Source: Legionella wadsworthii DSM 21896 = ATCC 33877
GTDB taxonomy: Bacteria; Pseudomonadota; Gammaproteobacteria; Legionellales; Legionellaceae
Direction: 5' to 3'
Assembly (NCBI RefSeq): GCF_000701265.1
Contig: NZ_KL370759.1
Span: 477,755 to 541,754, forward strand
Length of the DNA: 64,000 nucleotides
Below the pieces are notes generated by a model that worked only from the letters and a program-made list of their open reading frames with translations, was not told where the DNA came from and did not search any database. This document shows, piece after piece, positions 37,874 through 47,011 of this stretch. Each line of letters begins with the position of its first letter. Position 1 is the stretch's first letter. A program made the position numbers and the translations under genes.

Positions 37874-38075
37874 AACTAAAATAGACCCGAATGATACAAA
37901 AAGGTAAATTATAGTACAAAATTATAATGTTTTTAAATTAAGGAATTATTAAAAGAGAATTAAATAGATACAAATATATCTTGTTGGTATACCTGCATTT
38001 TTAAGGTGTAACAAAGGCTCAACTGAAGTAACTGAGTGTTAATTGCTTTATTATGATGGGTGGAATGAATTCCAT

Positions 38076-38333
38076 TTAGTACAAGAAATATTCAAATAAA
38101 AAAGGGCAAATTATGAAGAAGAGTCCAAGAATTAAATAAAATATAAATTCATCTTGAATGCGTCTTTGATCTTTTTCTCTTGGACGAAGCATATAAAATG
38201 CAATAAATAGAAAAATGATACCTATAAAGATGCTAAAAATCTGTCCATACAAAAGTATGGACGTGTAATACCTCGGGGGTGTTTGTCCTACACTCCCTGG
38301 AATAACTTGAACCGTAGTAGCCAATAATGTCAT
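38076..38333 (-). CDS. Small two-helix membrane protein, unknown
   Basis: An 85-residue protein with two hydrophobic helices (ILLYGQIFSIFIGIIFLFIA and FIFYLILGLFFIICPFLFEY) separated by a charged loop (LRPREKDQRRIQDE). The N-terminus is probably outside and both termini on the same side. No family recognised. It is divergent from cca with its own promoter region of about 200 bases on each side. Confidence 0.5.
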   Translation of the reverse strand: MTLLATTVQVIPGSVGQTPPRYYTSILLYGQIFSIFIGIIFLFIAFYMLRPREKDQRRIQDEFIFYLILGLFFIICPFLFEYFLY

Positions 38334-38540
38334 TTTGATGTTGGTTAGATTGTTATTCTTAATCCTCGCTTTATTTTATAAATATTTCAAGTGTTTGGTT
38401 CTTTTTTCCTAAGACCATTCTCATTCATGCAATCGTTTTCCATACTTGAAACTTTTGTATAAATAATCGAATGGTTGTTGATAATATAACCACGAAATTA
38501 TAAAATGTTCGAATTTGATACACATTTACATGTAATCAGT

Positions 38541-39683
38541 ATGAAAATTTATTTAGTAGGTGGTGCGGTTCGGGACAAATTACTGGGCTTACAGCCTAAA
38601 GATAATGATTGGGTAATCGTAGGAGCAAACCGAGACGACTTACTCAAAATAGGTTTTAAACCGGTTAATGGTAGTCCTGAGGCTCAAAATTTTCCTGTTT
38701 TTTTACATCCAGAAACTAATGAAGAGTATGCTCTTGCACGAGCCGAAAAACGAGTGAGCCAAGGTCATGGTGGTTTTGAGTTTGATACGTCTTCTGGAAT
38801 TACCTTGCTAGATGATTTAAAACGGCGTGATTTAACCATCAATGCCATGGCATTACCTTTTGAAAATGACCAATACGGCGAATTAATTGACCCTTATAAT
38901 GGAAAAACTGATTTGGAGAATCAAACCCTTAGGCATGTATCGCCCGCTTTTGTAGAAGATCCCCTGCGTTTAATTCGTACCGCACGCTTTGCCGCTTGTT
39001 TTGGTTATAAGGTAGCACCAGATACAATGTTACTTATGGAACAAATGGTTTGTGAGGGGAAGATAAGTGAGTTGAGTTGTGAGCGTATATGGAAAGAAAT
39101 GGAACGTGCCATGATGGGTACACATCCAGCTAATTTTTTTGAGGTGCTTAATAAATGCGGTGCTGATCGTATTTTGTTTCCTTACTTAATAATATCAGGG
39201 GCAGGTATTCAAGGGTTGCAATTAGCCGCTGTCTATAAAAATTCTGGCCCTGTACGGTTTGCTGCTTTAATGCATGACTTATCTCAAGGAAAAATAAATC
39301 ATTTTTGCAAACAGTTTAATATCCCCAATCTGTATCGTGATCTAGCCATCCTGGTTAACAAAAATTGGGCATTATTCAAACGAACTCCGGAACTGGATGC
39401 AAAAGATCTGTTGGATTTTATGACCCAGTTAGGCGCTTTTCAAAATAAAGAGCGATTTGATCATTGCTTGCAAGTTTTCGAGGCATGTTCTCAAGAATCA
39501 CCGAATATCGAAAAAATTAAACGGGCTTATCAAGCAGCCAAATCAATCAATACGAAAGATCTCGCTGCCAAATACCTAGGTCATGAAATAACAAGACAAA
39601 TTAGAAGCTTACGTATCGCATCGATTCAACAATCTTGGAATGATGTCTCTAAAGACAGGACTTACAGTTCTACGTTTTTATAG
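38541..39683 (+). CDS. cca: CCA tRNA nucleotidyltransferase
   Basis: Adds or repairs the 3' CCA end of tRNAs. The 380-residue protein begins MKIYLVGGAVRDKLLGL, the usual class II start, followed by the catalytic Asp pair region KDNDWVIVG, the RRDLTINAMALP motif and YGELIDPYNGKTDLENQTLRH. The start at this ATG aligns with E. coli Cca; an upstream in-frame ATG would add 12 unrelated residues. An MHDLSQG segment marks a remnant of the HD phosphohydrolase region, but its other histidines look missing, and the protein is about 30 residues shorter than E. coli Cca. It stands alone. Confidence 0.93.
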   Translation: MKIYLVGGAVRDKLLGLQPKDNDWVIVGANRDDLLKIGFKPVNGSPEAQNFPVFLHPETNEEYALARAEKRVSQGHGGFEFDTSSGITLLDDLKRRDLTINAMALPFENDQYGELIDPYNGKTDLENQTLRHVSPAFVEDPLRLIRTARFAACFGYKVAPDTMLLMEQMVCEGKISELSCERIWKEMERAMMGTHPANFFEVLNKCGADRILFPYLIISGAGIQGLQLAAVYKNSGPVRFAALMHDLSQGKINHFCKQFNIPNLYRDLAILVNKNWALFKRTPELDAKDLLDFMTQLGAFQNKERFDHCLQVFEACSQESPNIEKIKRAYQAAKSINTKDLAAKYLGHEITRQIRSLRIASIQQSWNDVSKDRTYSSTFL

Positions 39684-39770
39684 CTCAATAGGCTAGAAAT
39701 AAAGCATAAGCTTCATAAAAAATTCAATTTATACTATAATTATCCATAAAATTTAACATGTTGGTTTACC

Positions 39771-41789
39771 ATGATTCAACGCGAAAAAGAACTACTTGAG
39801 CAAATATCAGACGCAATTAAAGATACAAATCGACCTCTAAATGATCGTCTGGATTTATTATTTTCAGCTCTTTTTGAACTGGATAAAATTCAAAAAGGAC
39901 AAAGAAATGGGTACTCGGAAGAATTACTTAAGGAAGTAACAAAAGAGGCGGCTCTTGAAGAATTACTAAAACAAATCGCAGCTACAGCAGAAACAGAAGA
40001 TACTGATACAAAAATTGTTCGTTCTATATTGAAGTTTGCACTGAAAAATCCTGAGATATATGGACTAAGCATACGTTTTAAACCTTTTATTCAACAATGC
40101 TTGGCGAATACGTCTATTGAGGCAGAAACCCCCGTTGCATTAAATACTGTAATTTTAAAACAAGACTGGGTTGCAAGAGAAGTTCTTCAAATCCAGGATT
40201 TAGGTGAAGATGCGCCCAATGCGCAAATATTTGTTGATGCATTAAGGAAAGGTGATTATTTTGTGGCTTCTAAATTTTCCAATTGGGTAGTCAAAAAATA
40301 TGAAACGCCAGAATTAAACCCAAAGGGGGTAATTCTTGGGGTAGATAATTTGCACCCGTTAATCGCTTATGAATTGGCCTATACAGATATTTCTCCAGAA
40401 GATATGCCCGCTGTACTTGTGATGTTTGATCACTCTCAAGCTGAGGATCAATATAATGCTATTTTGATTTCTTCCGGAATAAGCAATTTAATAAATGAAA
40501 TTGCAGCGATTAAAAAAATAGATTCTGATCAAAATCCGATAGATGTTCTTAAGGAGAAACATGAACAATTTCTAAAATCAGAAAATCCTGTCGAAGAATT
40601 GATTGAAAAAGGTCTTACTTTTAAAGATATAGAAGACCTTGGTGATCACTCTCATCCTGATAAAGTCAAACATTTTTCAAGACTAAATAGAAGTCCAGTT
40701 ACGACAAACTCGATTTTATTGAATACACCCACTGCTTCACTCGATGAAATGGATACACTCATTAATTTCAAAGACCAAATTTTTGAATACATCGATTATC
40801 TTGAAGCTAATCCCCCAGAAAATCCCCAGGATGAGTCCTATAATAATCGTTTAAAGGCAGCCTATGAAATGCTTAAGACCCTGCAAAAAGGGGGAACATT
40901 CTATGACAACATCATTCCCAATTTAATAACTCAAAGCAAAATCATTGCCGCAAATAATCCCACGCCTTGGGAGGTGGACTGGTTACGAAAAAGTAGAGAA
41001 TCGTTTACAACTCAATTAATTCAATTAAACACCTGGGATGCCCACTCGGAACATATTGGCGTTTTAGTAGCGCTTCAAAAACAGTTAATTCGATACATGC
41101 ATCATTTGGAAACAGAGATTTCAAACGCTCCAAAGCCTCACCTGAGCCAACATCTTGAGTTAGCTTATGACATGCTTGCGGTACTCCAACTAGGGGGATC
41201 AATAAAAGAAGTGATGATACCCAAAATTAATTCAATTGTTCGTTCGATTGCTCAAAGTAACCCACAGATTTGGGAGATTGACTGGTTACGAGCAACTCGT
41301 GATTCATTAACTGCAAATTTTATGGGATTGAATACCATTCATGCTGATTTTGTAGTAGACCATGAAAAATTATTAGAATTAAAAAATAAAATAATTTCCT
41401 ATCTTGATTATCTGGAAAATAATCCACCAGAAAATTTTCAGCAAACCTATGTAAATCGAGTAAAAGCAGCATCTGCGATGCTTGAGATTCTCCAGCAAGG
41501 AGGAAAAGTAAAAGAGGAGATAATTCCCAAAATTAAAGCTCAAGCAGATATCATATCCAAAAATAAACCAGGTATATTGGAGCTAGGATTTTTAGGATGG
41601 TTACAAAGTTTCTTTGATCAATTCAAAAAACCAATGAGTTTGGAAACTTCAAAGGCTCTTGAAGAAATTAATAAAATTGTACAATCTAATGAAGTTAAAG
41701 AACCAGCGAATCATGTCCTTGAGCAAGAAAATATATCAATGGAAGGAGGAGAAGGGACTAAATCTCAAAAGGGTCCTTTCAGTATCTAA
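39771..41789 (+). CDS. Large soluble protein with three tandem repeats, candidate effector
   Basis: I do not recognise a family. The 672-residue protein is acidic and almost entirely helical. Its first half (about 1-320) includes a non-repetitive region with NLHPLIAYELAYTDISPEDM. The second half has three tandem copies of a roughly 102-residue unit (about residues 327-421, 430-522, 532-622), each with a Y-L/H-x-x-LE helix, a NNRLKAAYEMLKTLQKGG-like helix and, in the first two, a VDWLRxxRxS segment. There is no signal peptide. The tail (LEQENISMEGGEGTKSQKG) is rich in Glu, Ser and Lys, as in Dot/Icm secretion signals. It starts 87 bases after cca, probably with its own promoter, and ends at a strong hairpin. 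Confidence 0.75.
   Translation: MIQREKELLEQISDAIKDTNRPLNDRLDLLFSALFELDKIQKGQRNGYSEELLKEVTKEAALEELLKQIAATAETEDTDTKIVRSILKFALKNPEIYGLSIRFKPFIQQCLANTSIEAETPVALNTVILKQDWVAREVLQIQDLGEDAPNAQIFVDALRKGDYFVASKFSNWVVKKYETPELNPKGVILGVDNLHPLIAYELAYTDISPEDMPAVLVMFDHSQAEDQYNAILISSGISNLINEIAAIKKIDSDQNPIDVLKEKHEQFLKSENPVEELIEKGLTFKDIEDLGDHSHPDKVKHFSRLNRSPVTTNSILLNTPTASLDEMDTLINFKDQIFEYIDYLEANPPENPQDESYNNRLKAAYEMLKTLQKGGTFYDNIIPNLITQSKIIAANNPTPWEVDWLRKSRESFTTQLIQLNTWDAHSEHIGVLVALQKQLIRYMHHLETEISNAPKPHLSQHLELAYDMLAVLQLGGSIKEVMIPKINSIVRSIAQSNPQIWEIDWLRATRDSLTANFMGLNTIHADFVVDHEKLLELKNKIISYLDYLENNPPENFQQTYVNRVKAASAMLEILQQGGKVKEEIIPKIKAQADIISKNKPGILELGFLGWLQSFFDQFKKPMSLETSKALEEINKIVQSNEVKEPANHVLEQENISMEGGEGTKSQKGPFSI
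40749..41634 (+). repeat. Three protein-level tandem repeats, about 305 bp each
   Basis: Units begin near 40749, 41058 and 41364 (spacings of about 309 and 306 bases). Shared elements are YLDYLE/YIDYLEANPPEN, the MLxxLQxGG turn, IIPxI and VDWLRxxR. They are diverged at the DNA level, so this is an old duplication. Confidence 0.75.
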
Positions 41790-41794
41790 AAGAC

Positions 41795-41829
41795 AGAAAC
41801 CTTTCTCAACATGTTGAGAAAGGGTTTCT
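41795..41829. terminator. Strong hairpin between convergent genes
   Basis: AGAAACCTTTCTCAAC pairs with GTTGAGAAAGGGTTTCT with a 2-base loop and one bulged G, forming a stem of about 16 bp just after the repeat-protein stop. It can act as a terminator for this gene and for the convergent small secreted protein gene. Confidence 0.6.
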
Positions 41830-41832
41830 AAT

Positions 41833-42108
41833 TTAATGTACCGGTCCATTCCCACCGCCATTATCTGTCCCAATGGCTCCAGTATTTCCCCCATTTCCCA
41901 AACTGGTATCCGGAGTCGGTGCATTGTTGGGTTTGTTGTTTGGATTAGTACTCATATTAGGATTTGTGGTGTTGTTAAAATTCGTATCCCCTATATGATT
42001 GTCCGGATTGGCATTATTATAGGGAGCATTTCCGACTGTATTTTCATCCGCTGCAAAAACAGAAGAAAAAATACCAAGGCTCATTAATATTAAAAAAATT
42101 TTTTTCAT
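41833..42108 (-). CDS. Small exported Asn/Gly/Pro-rich protein
   Basis: A 91-residue protein with a good signal peptide (MKKIFLILMSLGIFSSVFAA) followed by a low-complexity mature part of about 70 residues, mainly Asn, Pro, Gly, Thr and Asp (NPNMSTNPNNKPNNAP and GNGGNTGAIGTDNGGGNG). No domain is visible; such sequences are disordered and could be surface or matrix components. The signal peptide and the separate transcription unit with a hairpin end support a real gene. Function unknown. Confidence 0.6.
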   Translation of the reverse strand: MKKIFLILMSLGIFSSVFAADENTVGNAPYNNANPDNHIGDTNFNNTTNPNMSTNPNNKPNNAPTPDTSLGNGGNTGAIGTDNGGGNGPVH

Positions 42109-42289
42109 GGTTTTCTCCTAAATCCTAACTTTTTGTCTCGCTATATTTAAAAAATAGGCAATATAAAAAGTAAATGCAACCTGTGTGAAGTAGGTAATAA
42201 AAAGAGGGAATTCTTTGGAAGATTTTCGTCTATTATATAATTAATACCCATTTATTTTTTATAAATGAAAGTTGAAGAAGAGATTCAAC

Positions 42290-43348
42290 ATGAAATTATC
42301 TAAAAAAATATGTTTTCTACTTGCCTATATTTTGGTATTACTCCCTTTTATCGGCTTTTATTTAGGAAACATTTATACTTTTCTACCCTTTTTTGTTTTA
42401 TTCACTCTTATTCCCTTAATGGATTTTTGGTTAGTTGATTCAAGTAATCCCGACTCAGTCCAAGATAAGCTACTCATGAAAGATTCATATTTTAAGGTGA
42501 TTTCCTGGATGTATGTTCCGCTACAATGTTTCATTTTAATTTTTGCAATATATTTGATAATTCATTATCCATTAACCATCATCGAATTAATTGGGTTTAG
42601 TCTTTCCATAGGGCTTTTGACAGGTGGAATCGGTATTACCCTTGCTCATGAGCTGATGCACAAAAACTTCTTTATTGATCAAATTTTGGGTAAAATTTTA
42701 TTGGTTAGTGTTTGTTATGGACATTTCTTTATTGAACATGTACGCGGACATCATGTTTATGTCGGGACACCTCATGATCCTGCGACATCTCGATTAGGAG
42801 AAAGCGTCTATCATTTTTTGCCAAGGACAATTAGTGGCTCTTTTACTTCCGCTTTAAAAATCGAGCGAAAACGATTAGAACGTAAAGGACACCCCTGGTT
42901 TCATTATAAAAATGAATTTTGGTGGATTATTAATATACCTATCCTTATTTCATTTTTTCTTTGTTTTTATGGGGGGTGGAAAGCGCTTGTTTTCTTCTTA
43001 CTTCAATCCCTGACTGCCATTTTATTGTTGGAAATCATTAATTATATTGAACACTATGGCTTAGAACGCAAGAAACTTGCAAATGGGACTTATGAAAAAG
43101 TTTCTGATCAACATTCCTGGAATGCCAATCATTGGTTGAGTAATATGCTGCTCTTTCAACTGCAGCGACATTCCGATCATCATCTCCATGGTGCACGCCC
43201 TTATCAAGTATTGCGCCATATTGATACCAGTCCTCAGCTTCCCTCAGGGTATTTGGGTATGATAATTCTGGCGCTTTTTCCACCTTTATGGCGTAAAACA
43301 ATGGATAAACGCGTTTTTGAAATTCAGCCAAAAACTACTGATTTATGA
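42290..43348 (+). CDS. AlkB-type membrane alkane/fatty acid monooxygenase
   Basis: A 352-residue integral membrane non-heme diiron enzyme. It has about six hydrophobic helices and the conserved histidine boxes: HELMHK, EHVRGHHVYVGTPHD and LQRHSDHH, plus NYIEHYGLERKK typical of AlkB. It should hydroxylate the terminal carbon of medium-chain alkanes or related hydrophobic substrates with electrons from rubredoxin. No rubredoxin gene is next to it. The start at 42290 has AAGAGA upstream and is preferred over an earlier in-frame TTG. In intracellular bacteria the real substrate may be a host lipid, which is inference. Confidence 0.9.
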   Translation: MKLSKKICFLLAYILVLLPFIGFYLGNIYTFLPFFVLFTLIPLMDFWLVDSSNPDSVQDKLLMKDSYFKVISWMYVPLQCFILIFAIYLIIHYPLTIIELIGFSLSIGLLTGGIGITLAHELMHKNFFIDQILGKILLVSVCYGHFFIEHVRGHHVYVGTPHDPATSRLGESVYHFLPRTISGSFTSALKIERKRLERKGHPWFHYKNEFWWIINIPILISFFLCFYGGWKALVFFLLQSLTAILLLEIINYIEHYGLERKKLANGTYEKVSDQHSWNANHWLSNMLLFQLQRHSDHHLHGARPYQVLRHIDTSPQLPSGYLGMIILALFPPLWRKTMDKRVFEIQPKTTDL

Positions 43349-43465
43349 AGACACCCAAGAGATAATAAAATCTTTATTTCATTCCAAAATTTCTAATGTT
43401 TTCCTTAGATTGCAAATCATTTTCAACAGTCTATGCTTAATTTAATTACGACTTCAGGATGAAAA

Positions 43466-44017
43466 ATGATGAATTCACTAGATGGAGTTAAGATAGCTAT
43501 TTTATTGGCTGATGGTTTTGAACAGGTGGAAATGGTCAAACCAAGAGAAGCACTGCAAAAACAGGGCGCTCAAACGTACCTTATTTCAAACAAAACAACT
43601 GTTCAAGGATGGAATCATGCAGATAAAGCGGATTCCTTTCATGTTGATGTTCTTCTCGAAAATGCCATTCCAGATGATTATGATGCTTTAATTTTACCCG
43701 GCGGTGTCATGAATCCAGACACACTACGTACTTTGCCAGAAGCAGTAGAATTTACTCAGAAAATGGACGAGCAAAAAAAAATAATCGCTGCTATTTGTCA
43801 TGGACCCTGGTTGCTTATCAATGCACAATTGGTAAAAGAAAAGCATTTAACCTCTTGGCCTTCAGTAAAAACGGACTTAATGAATGCTGGAGCAGTATGG
43901 GTTGATAAACCAGTAGTTCAGGATGGGAATTTAATTACCAGTAGAAAACCTGACGATATTCCAGAGTTCAACAAGGTAATAGTAGAGCAATTAAAGCAAT
44001 ATAAACAAAGAAGCTAA
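43466..44017 (+). CDS. PfpI/DJ-1-family protein (YhbO-like)
   Basis: A 183-residue DJ-1/PfpI superfamily protein. ILLADGFEQVEMVKPREAL carries the conserved Glu, ALILPGGVMNPDTLR the next motif, and AAICHGPWLLINA holds the reactive Cys and the following His. Members are reported as stress proteases or glyoxal-type deglycases, and activity is disputed. It protects from oxidative or carbonyl stress in E. coli (YhbO). It stands alone among stress-type genes. A weak hairpin (ACAGGA / TCCTGT, 44039-44059) follows the stop. Confidence 0.88.
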   Translation: MMNSLDGVKIAILLADGFEQVEMVKPREALQKQGAQTYLISNKTTVQGWNHADKADSFHVDVLLENAIPDDYDALILPGGVMNPDTLRTLPEAVEFTQKMDEQKKIIAAICHGPWLLINAQLVKEKHLTSWPSVKTDLMNAGAVWVDKPVVQDGNLITSRKPDDIPEFNKVIVEQLKQYKQRS

Positions 44018-44076
44018 CGTCTATGAGTACAATGGCCAACAGGAATTATTTTATCCTGTGGAGAACCTACTATTGA

Positions 44077-44281
44077 CAATGCGAGGTATGTGGTAATCAT
44101 TATAAAAACATTTTTGAAGTTCGATTGGCAGGTAAATCCTATTTTTTTTGATTCCTTTGAATGTGCTATTACGAAACTTGCACCAACTTGCAAACATTGC
44201 TCCTGTAAAATTGTTGGGTACGGAGTTGAGAGCAATGGCGAGTATTATTGCTGTGATCACTGTGCTAGAAAAAGCGTCTAA
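44077..44281 (+). pseudogene. Broken CxxC zinc-binding small protein gene
   Basis: Two frames together encode one recognisable small protein. From about 44077 one frame reads QCEVCGNHYKNIFEVRLAGK and SYFF, then hits TGA; the frame shifted by one base continues DSFECAITKLAPTCKHCSCK, IVGYGVESNGEYYCCDHCAR. Together they match a common small protein with CxxC pairs and a DSFECAI segment. The break lies in a run of eight T (44142-44149), where seven would restore the frame. No start codon fits the first half, which is preceded by an in-frame TGA at 44074. So it is either decayed or has a sequencing error in the homopolymer. Confidence 0.55.
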
Positions 44282-44340
44282 GAAAAGAAAGAAGATTTTT
44301 ATGGGTAGATATGCTTTTTCAAGACAAGCGGTTTTTGAGC

Positions 44341-44381
44341 AATCCAGGCATTTGCGTCGCTGAATACGATTTGCCTGGATT
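44341..44381. terminator. Hairpin downstream of otsA-otsB
   Basis: A perfect 10-bp stem AATCCAGGCA / TGCCTGGATT with a 21-base loop, followed on the plus strand by a T-rich run. It lies just after the otsA-otsB stop (minus strand) and after the broken plus-strand gene. Confidence 0.5.
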
Positions 44382-44392
44382 CTATTTTAATT

Positions 44393-46600
44393 TTAAGTTA
44401 AATTCACGCGTTGACTCAGTAAATTTAATAAATCTACTACCTGATTGTGATTTTTTAAATGATATTTGGCATGGGAAGCTCCTATACCAACTTTGATTGA
44501 ATAGGCAGTTTCAGGCAATACTTTGAACATGTCTTCATCGGTAACGTCATCACCAATAGCCATAATGAAATCATAATGAGATTTTAAAATAAAATACAAG
44601 GTAGCATTTCCTTTATTTAAATTAGCATGGCGAAGTTCGATTACTTTATTGCCCCATAAGACTTGTAAATCACCATGAGCAACAAAATGGACCAGGTCAT
44701 CTGTTAACTCCTTTACTATATAGAGACTTTGTTCTGGTAAGGTATTCCTATAGTGCCATGCAAGGGAAAATTCTTTTTCTTCAATAAAAGCGCCAGGCAA
44801 CCGATCGGCATACTTATTCAACAAGGATAATATAGATTCTTTCCAATCACATTTTTTCTGGGTTAAGATGTCCCATTGCTTGCCGATTTCTTTAATACAG
44901 GCCCCATGTTCTCCTATCATATGAATAGGAAGGGAATAGAACCATTGATTTAAAGTGTCTTTATCTCGCCCACTGATGATCACTACATTGTTTCTGGGAT
45001 CAGCTGTCAGTGAAAAAAGTGTATCCAATAACCCGGTATCAGGTTTTGCTTCTTGAGGATGTATTGTATAGGGGACAAGAGTACCATCATAGTCTAATAA
45101 AATAAGTCTTTTACTGGCGCGATGGTAATGTTCGATAAATTTTTGTTTGTCATGTAGTTGCAGGGTTTTGGCAGAAAATATTTCATTCTGTTCCTTTGTT
45201 TGAACCAACTCATCAATAAATTCATTTCCCCAGCAAATCACGTCGTAATTTTTAAGACGTCTTTGCATTAAATGATTTCTTAATATTTGTTCTTGTTCAT
45301 TTAAACTAAGAGACATCTTAATTGCGCTTGCTATTTCTTCGATACTGTTGGGATTTACAATAAAACTTTCGGAAAGCTCTTTTGCTGCCCCTGCCGTTTC
45401 ACTGAGGATAAGGACCCCTTTTTTATCAATTCTTGAAGCGATATATTCTTTAGCAATTAAGTTCATTCCGTCTCTTATCGGGGTCACCAAAATAGCATCG
45501 CTGATTCCATAAAGTGCAATGAGATCTTCAAATTCTATATTTTTGTATTGATATAAAATGGGCATCCAATCGATATCTCCATATTTTCCATTAATATGGC
45601 TGACACATTCCTCTATTTTCTTTTTCATGGACTGATAGTGCGACACGCTATCCCGAGAAGGCGCAACGATTAGAACTAAAGTGGCTTTCTTGTGCCAATT
45701 TTCATTTTTTTCAAGAAATAATTCGTAAGCTTGCAAGCGATTGATAATTCCTTTTGTATAATCGAGCCGATCTACAGATAAAATAATTTTTGTTTTTTGT
45801 AATGATTTTTGTAATTCTTCTTTTTTATTTTGTGTTTTGCTTGAACCTGCAATGTGTTGAATTTTATTGAAGGCAATTCCCATCGGAAATACTTTAGTCT
45901 TGATTAATTTGTCTTTTGTGGTAATCACGCCCATATTATGTTCATACCCCAGATTAAGTGACACACTGTGTAAAAAATTCTGAGCATATTCAGAAGTATG
46001 GAAGCCAATTAAATCGGCACCCAAAAGGCCTTTTAGTAATTCAGATCGCCAATTTTTAGGAATTAATTGAAATACTTCATAAGCCGGAAATGGAGTATGA
46101 AAAAAAAATCCTATAGGTATATTCGGAAAACCAGCATTCAATAAAGAAGGAAGTAATAATAAATGGTAATCATTGATCCACAGTATATCATCGGGTCTTA
46201 TAAGCGTCGTTAATTTATTTGCAAATGCCTCATTCACTGCCTTATAGGTGTGCCAGTTTTCTTCATCATAGGTTGCAAACTCCGTAAAATAATGGAAGAG
46301 CGGCCATAAAGTTTTGTTACAAAAACCTTGGTAAAACTTATCCATTGTTTTTTCAGGAAAAATTATGGGAAAAAGATTTTGCTTTTGAAGTTCATGAATA
46401 TGAATATCTTTAATGATATTATCAGAATGACTTCCTGGCCACCCAACCCATAACCATTCGACTGTTTCGACAGCACTAAATTCTTCTAAAAAAGTATTAA
46501 GACCTGTTGCGAGCCCACCTATACTTTGCTGAAAGTAAATTTGAGATTTATCTTTTATAATGGTAATCGGCAATCTATTGGAAATTATTATTAGTCTCAT
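44393..46600 (-). CDS. Bifunctional trehalose-6-phosphate synthase/phosphatase (OtsA-OtsB fusion)
   Basis: A 735-residue two-domain enzyme. The N-terminal GT20 domain (about 1-465) begins RLIIISNRLPITI and has IGGLATGL, DILWINDYHLLLLP, GFFFHTPFP and DRLDYTKGI, and makes trehalose-6-phosphate from UDP-glucose and glucose-6-phosphate. The C-terminal HAD phosphatase starts at ILLDYDGTLVPY with the catalytic pair D503 and D505 and ends with AIGDDVTDEDMF; it removes the phosphate. Both active sites look intact. The fusion is common in eukaryotes and some bacteria. GGAGAG precedes the ATG. Together with the downstream genes it supplies trehalose for osmotic protection or for the GlgE route. Confidence 0.95.
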   Translation of the reverse strand: MRLIIISNRLPITIIKDKSQIYFQQSIGGLATGLNTFLEEFSAVETVEWLWVGWPGSHSDNIIKDIHIHELQKQNLFPIIFPEKTMDKFYQGFCNKTLWPLFHYFTEFATYDEENWHTYKAVNEAFANKLTTLIRPDDILWINDYHLLLLPSLLNAGFPNIPIGFFFHTPFPAYEVFQLIPKNWRSELLKGLLGADLIGFHTSEYAQNFLHSVSLNLGYEHNMGVITTKDKLIKTKVFPMGIAFNKIQHIAGSSKTQNKKEELQKSLQKTKIILSVDRLDYTKGIINRLQAYELFLEKNENWHKKATLVLIVAPSRDSVSHYQSMKKKIEECVSHINGKYGDIDWMPILYQYKNIEFEDLIALYGISDAILVTPIRDGMNLIAKEYIASRIDKKGVLILSETAGAAKELSESFIVNPNSIEEIASAIKMSLSLNEQEQILRNHLMQRRLKNYDVICWGNEFIDELVQTKEQNEIFSAKTLQLHDKQKFIEHYHRASKRLILLDYDGTLVPYTIHPQEAKPDTGLLDTLFSLTADPRNNVVIISGRDKDTLNQWFYSLPIHMIGEHGACIKEIGKQWDILTQKKCDWKESILSLLNKYADRLPGAFIEEKEFSLAWHYRNTLPEQSLYIVKELTDDLVHFVAHGDLQVLWGNKVIELRHANLNKGNATLYFILKSHYDFIMAIGDDVTDEDMFKVLPETAYSIKVGIGASHAKYHLKNHNQVVDLLNLLSQRVNLT

Positions 46601-46602
46601 AA

Positions 46603-46827
46603 TTACTCTCCATATGTCTTTTTTTCCTTTGAAACATTAACTCTATAAAGACAAGAGCTCATGGAGAATAAATCTGCTTCGAGAAAATGACTGAAAAGTA
46701 GATAGTGAATATAAATAGGTTTAGTCATAAGTCTTAAATCCTGAATACTCTCATCTTTAAGTCTAAAATAACTTTTTAAATTTATCCTGTTTCTGTCATC
46801 CCTATTTCCCACAGTTTTTATAAGCAT
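46603..46827 (-). CDS. Possible small protein upstream of otsA-otsB
   Basis: A 74-residue frame whose stop lies three bases before the otsA-otsB start. It contains basic residues at the N-terminus (RDDRNRINLKSYFRL) and a Phe/Leu-rich middle. I see no family and no clear ribosome site, so it may be chance. Confidence 0.22.
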   Translation of the reverse strand: MLIKTVGNRDDRNRINLKSYFRLKDESIQDLRLMTKPIYIHYLLFSHFLEADLFSMSSCLYRVNVSKEKKTYGE

Positions 46828-47011
46828 AATCCATTATATTAGATGCATGTCTCAAAATAAGGACCTTTTCTACTTGTTTATACCAATTCAATTAATTTCC
46901 GAACGGAGTCATTTCCAAATAAATATTTTTTAGCGGACACGCTGGCCTCAAATTGCATTTAAACTTTAAAAAATAAAGAATTGACGAAAAATATTTTTTT
47001 GTAATAACGCC

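Noticed and set aside
44148..44363. 71-codon plus-strand frame overlapping the broken CxxC gene
   Set aside because: The cysteine-rich translation in the other two frames is clearly the true coding sense; this frame has no protein character.
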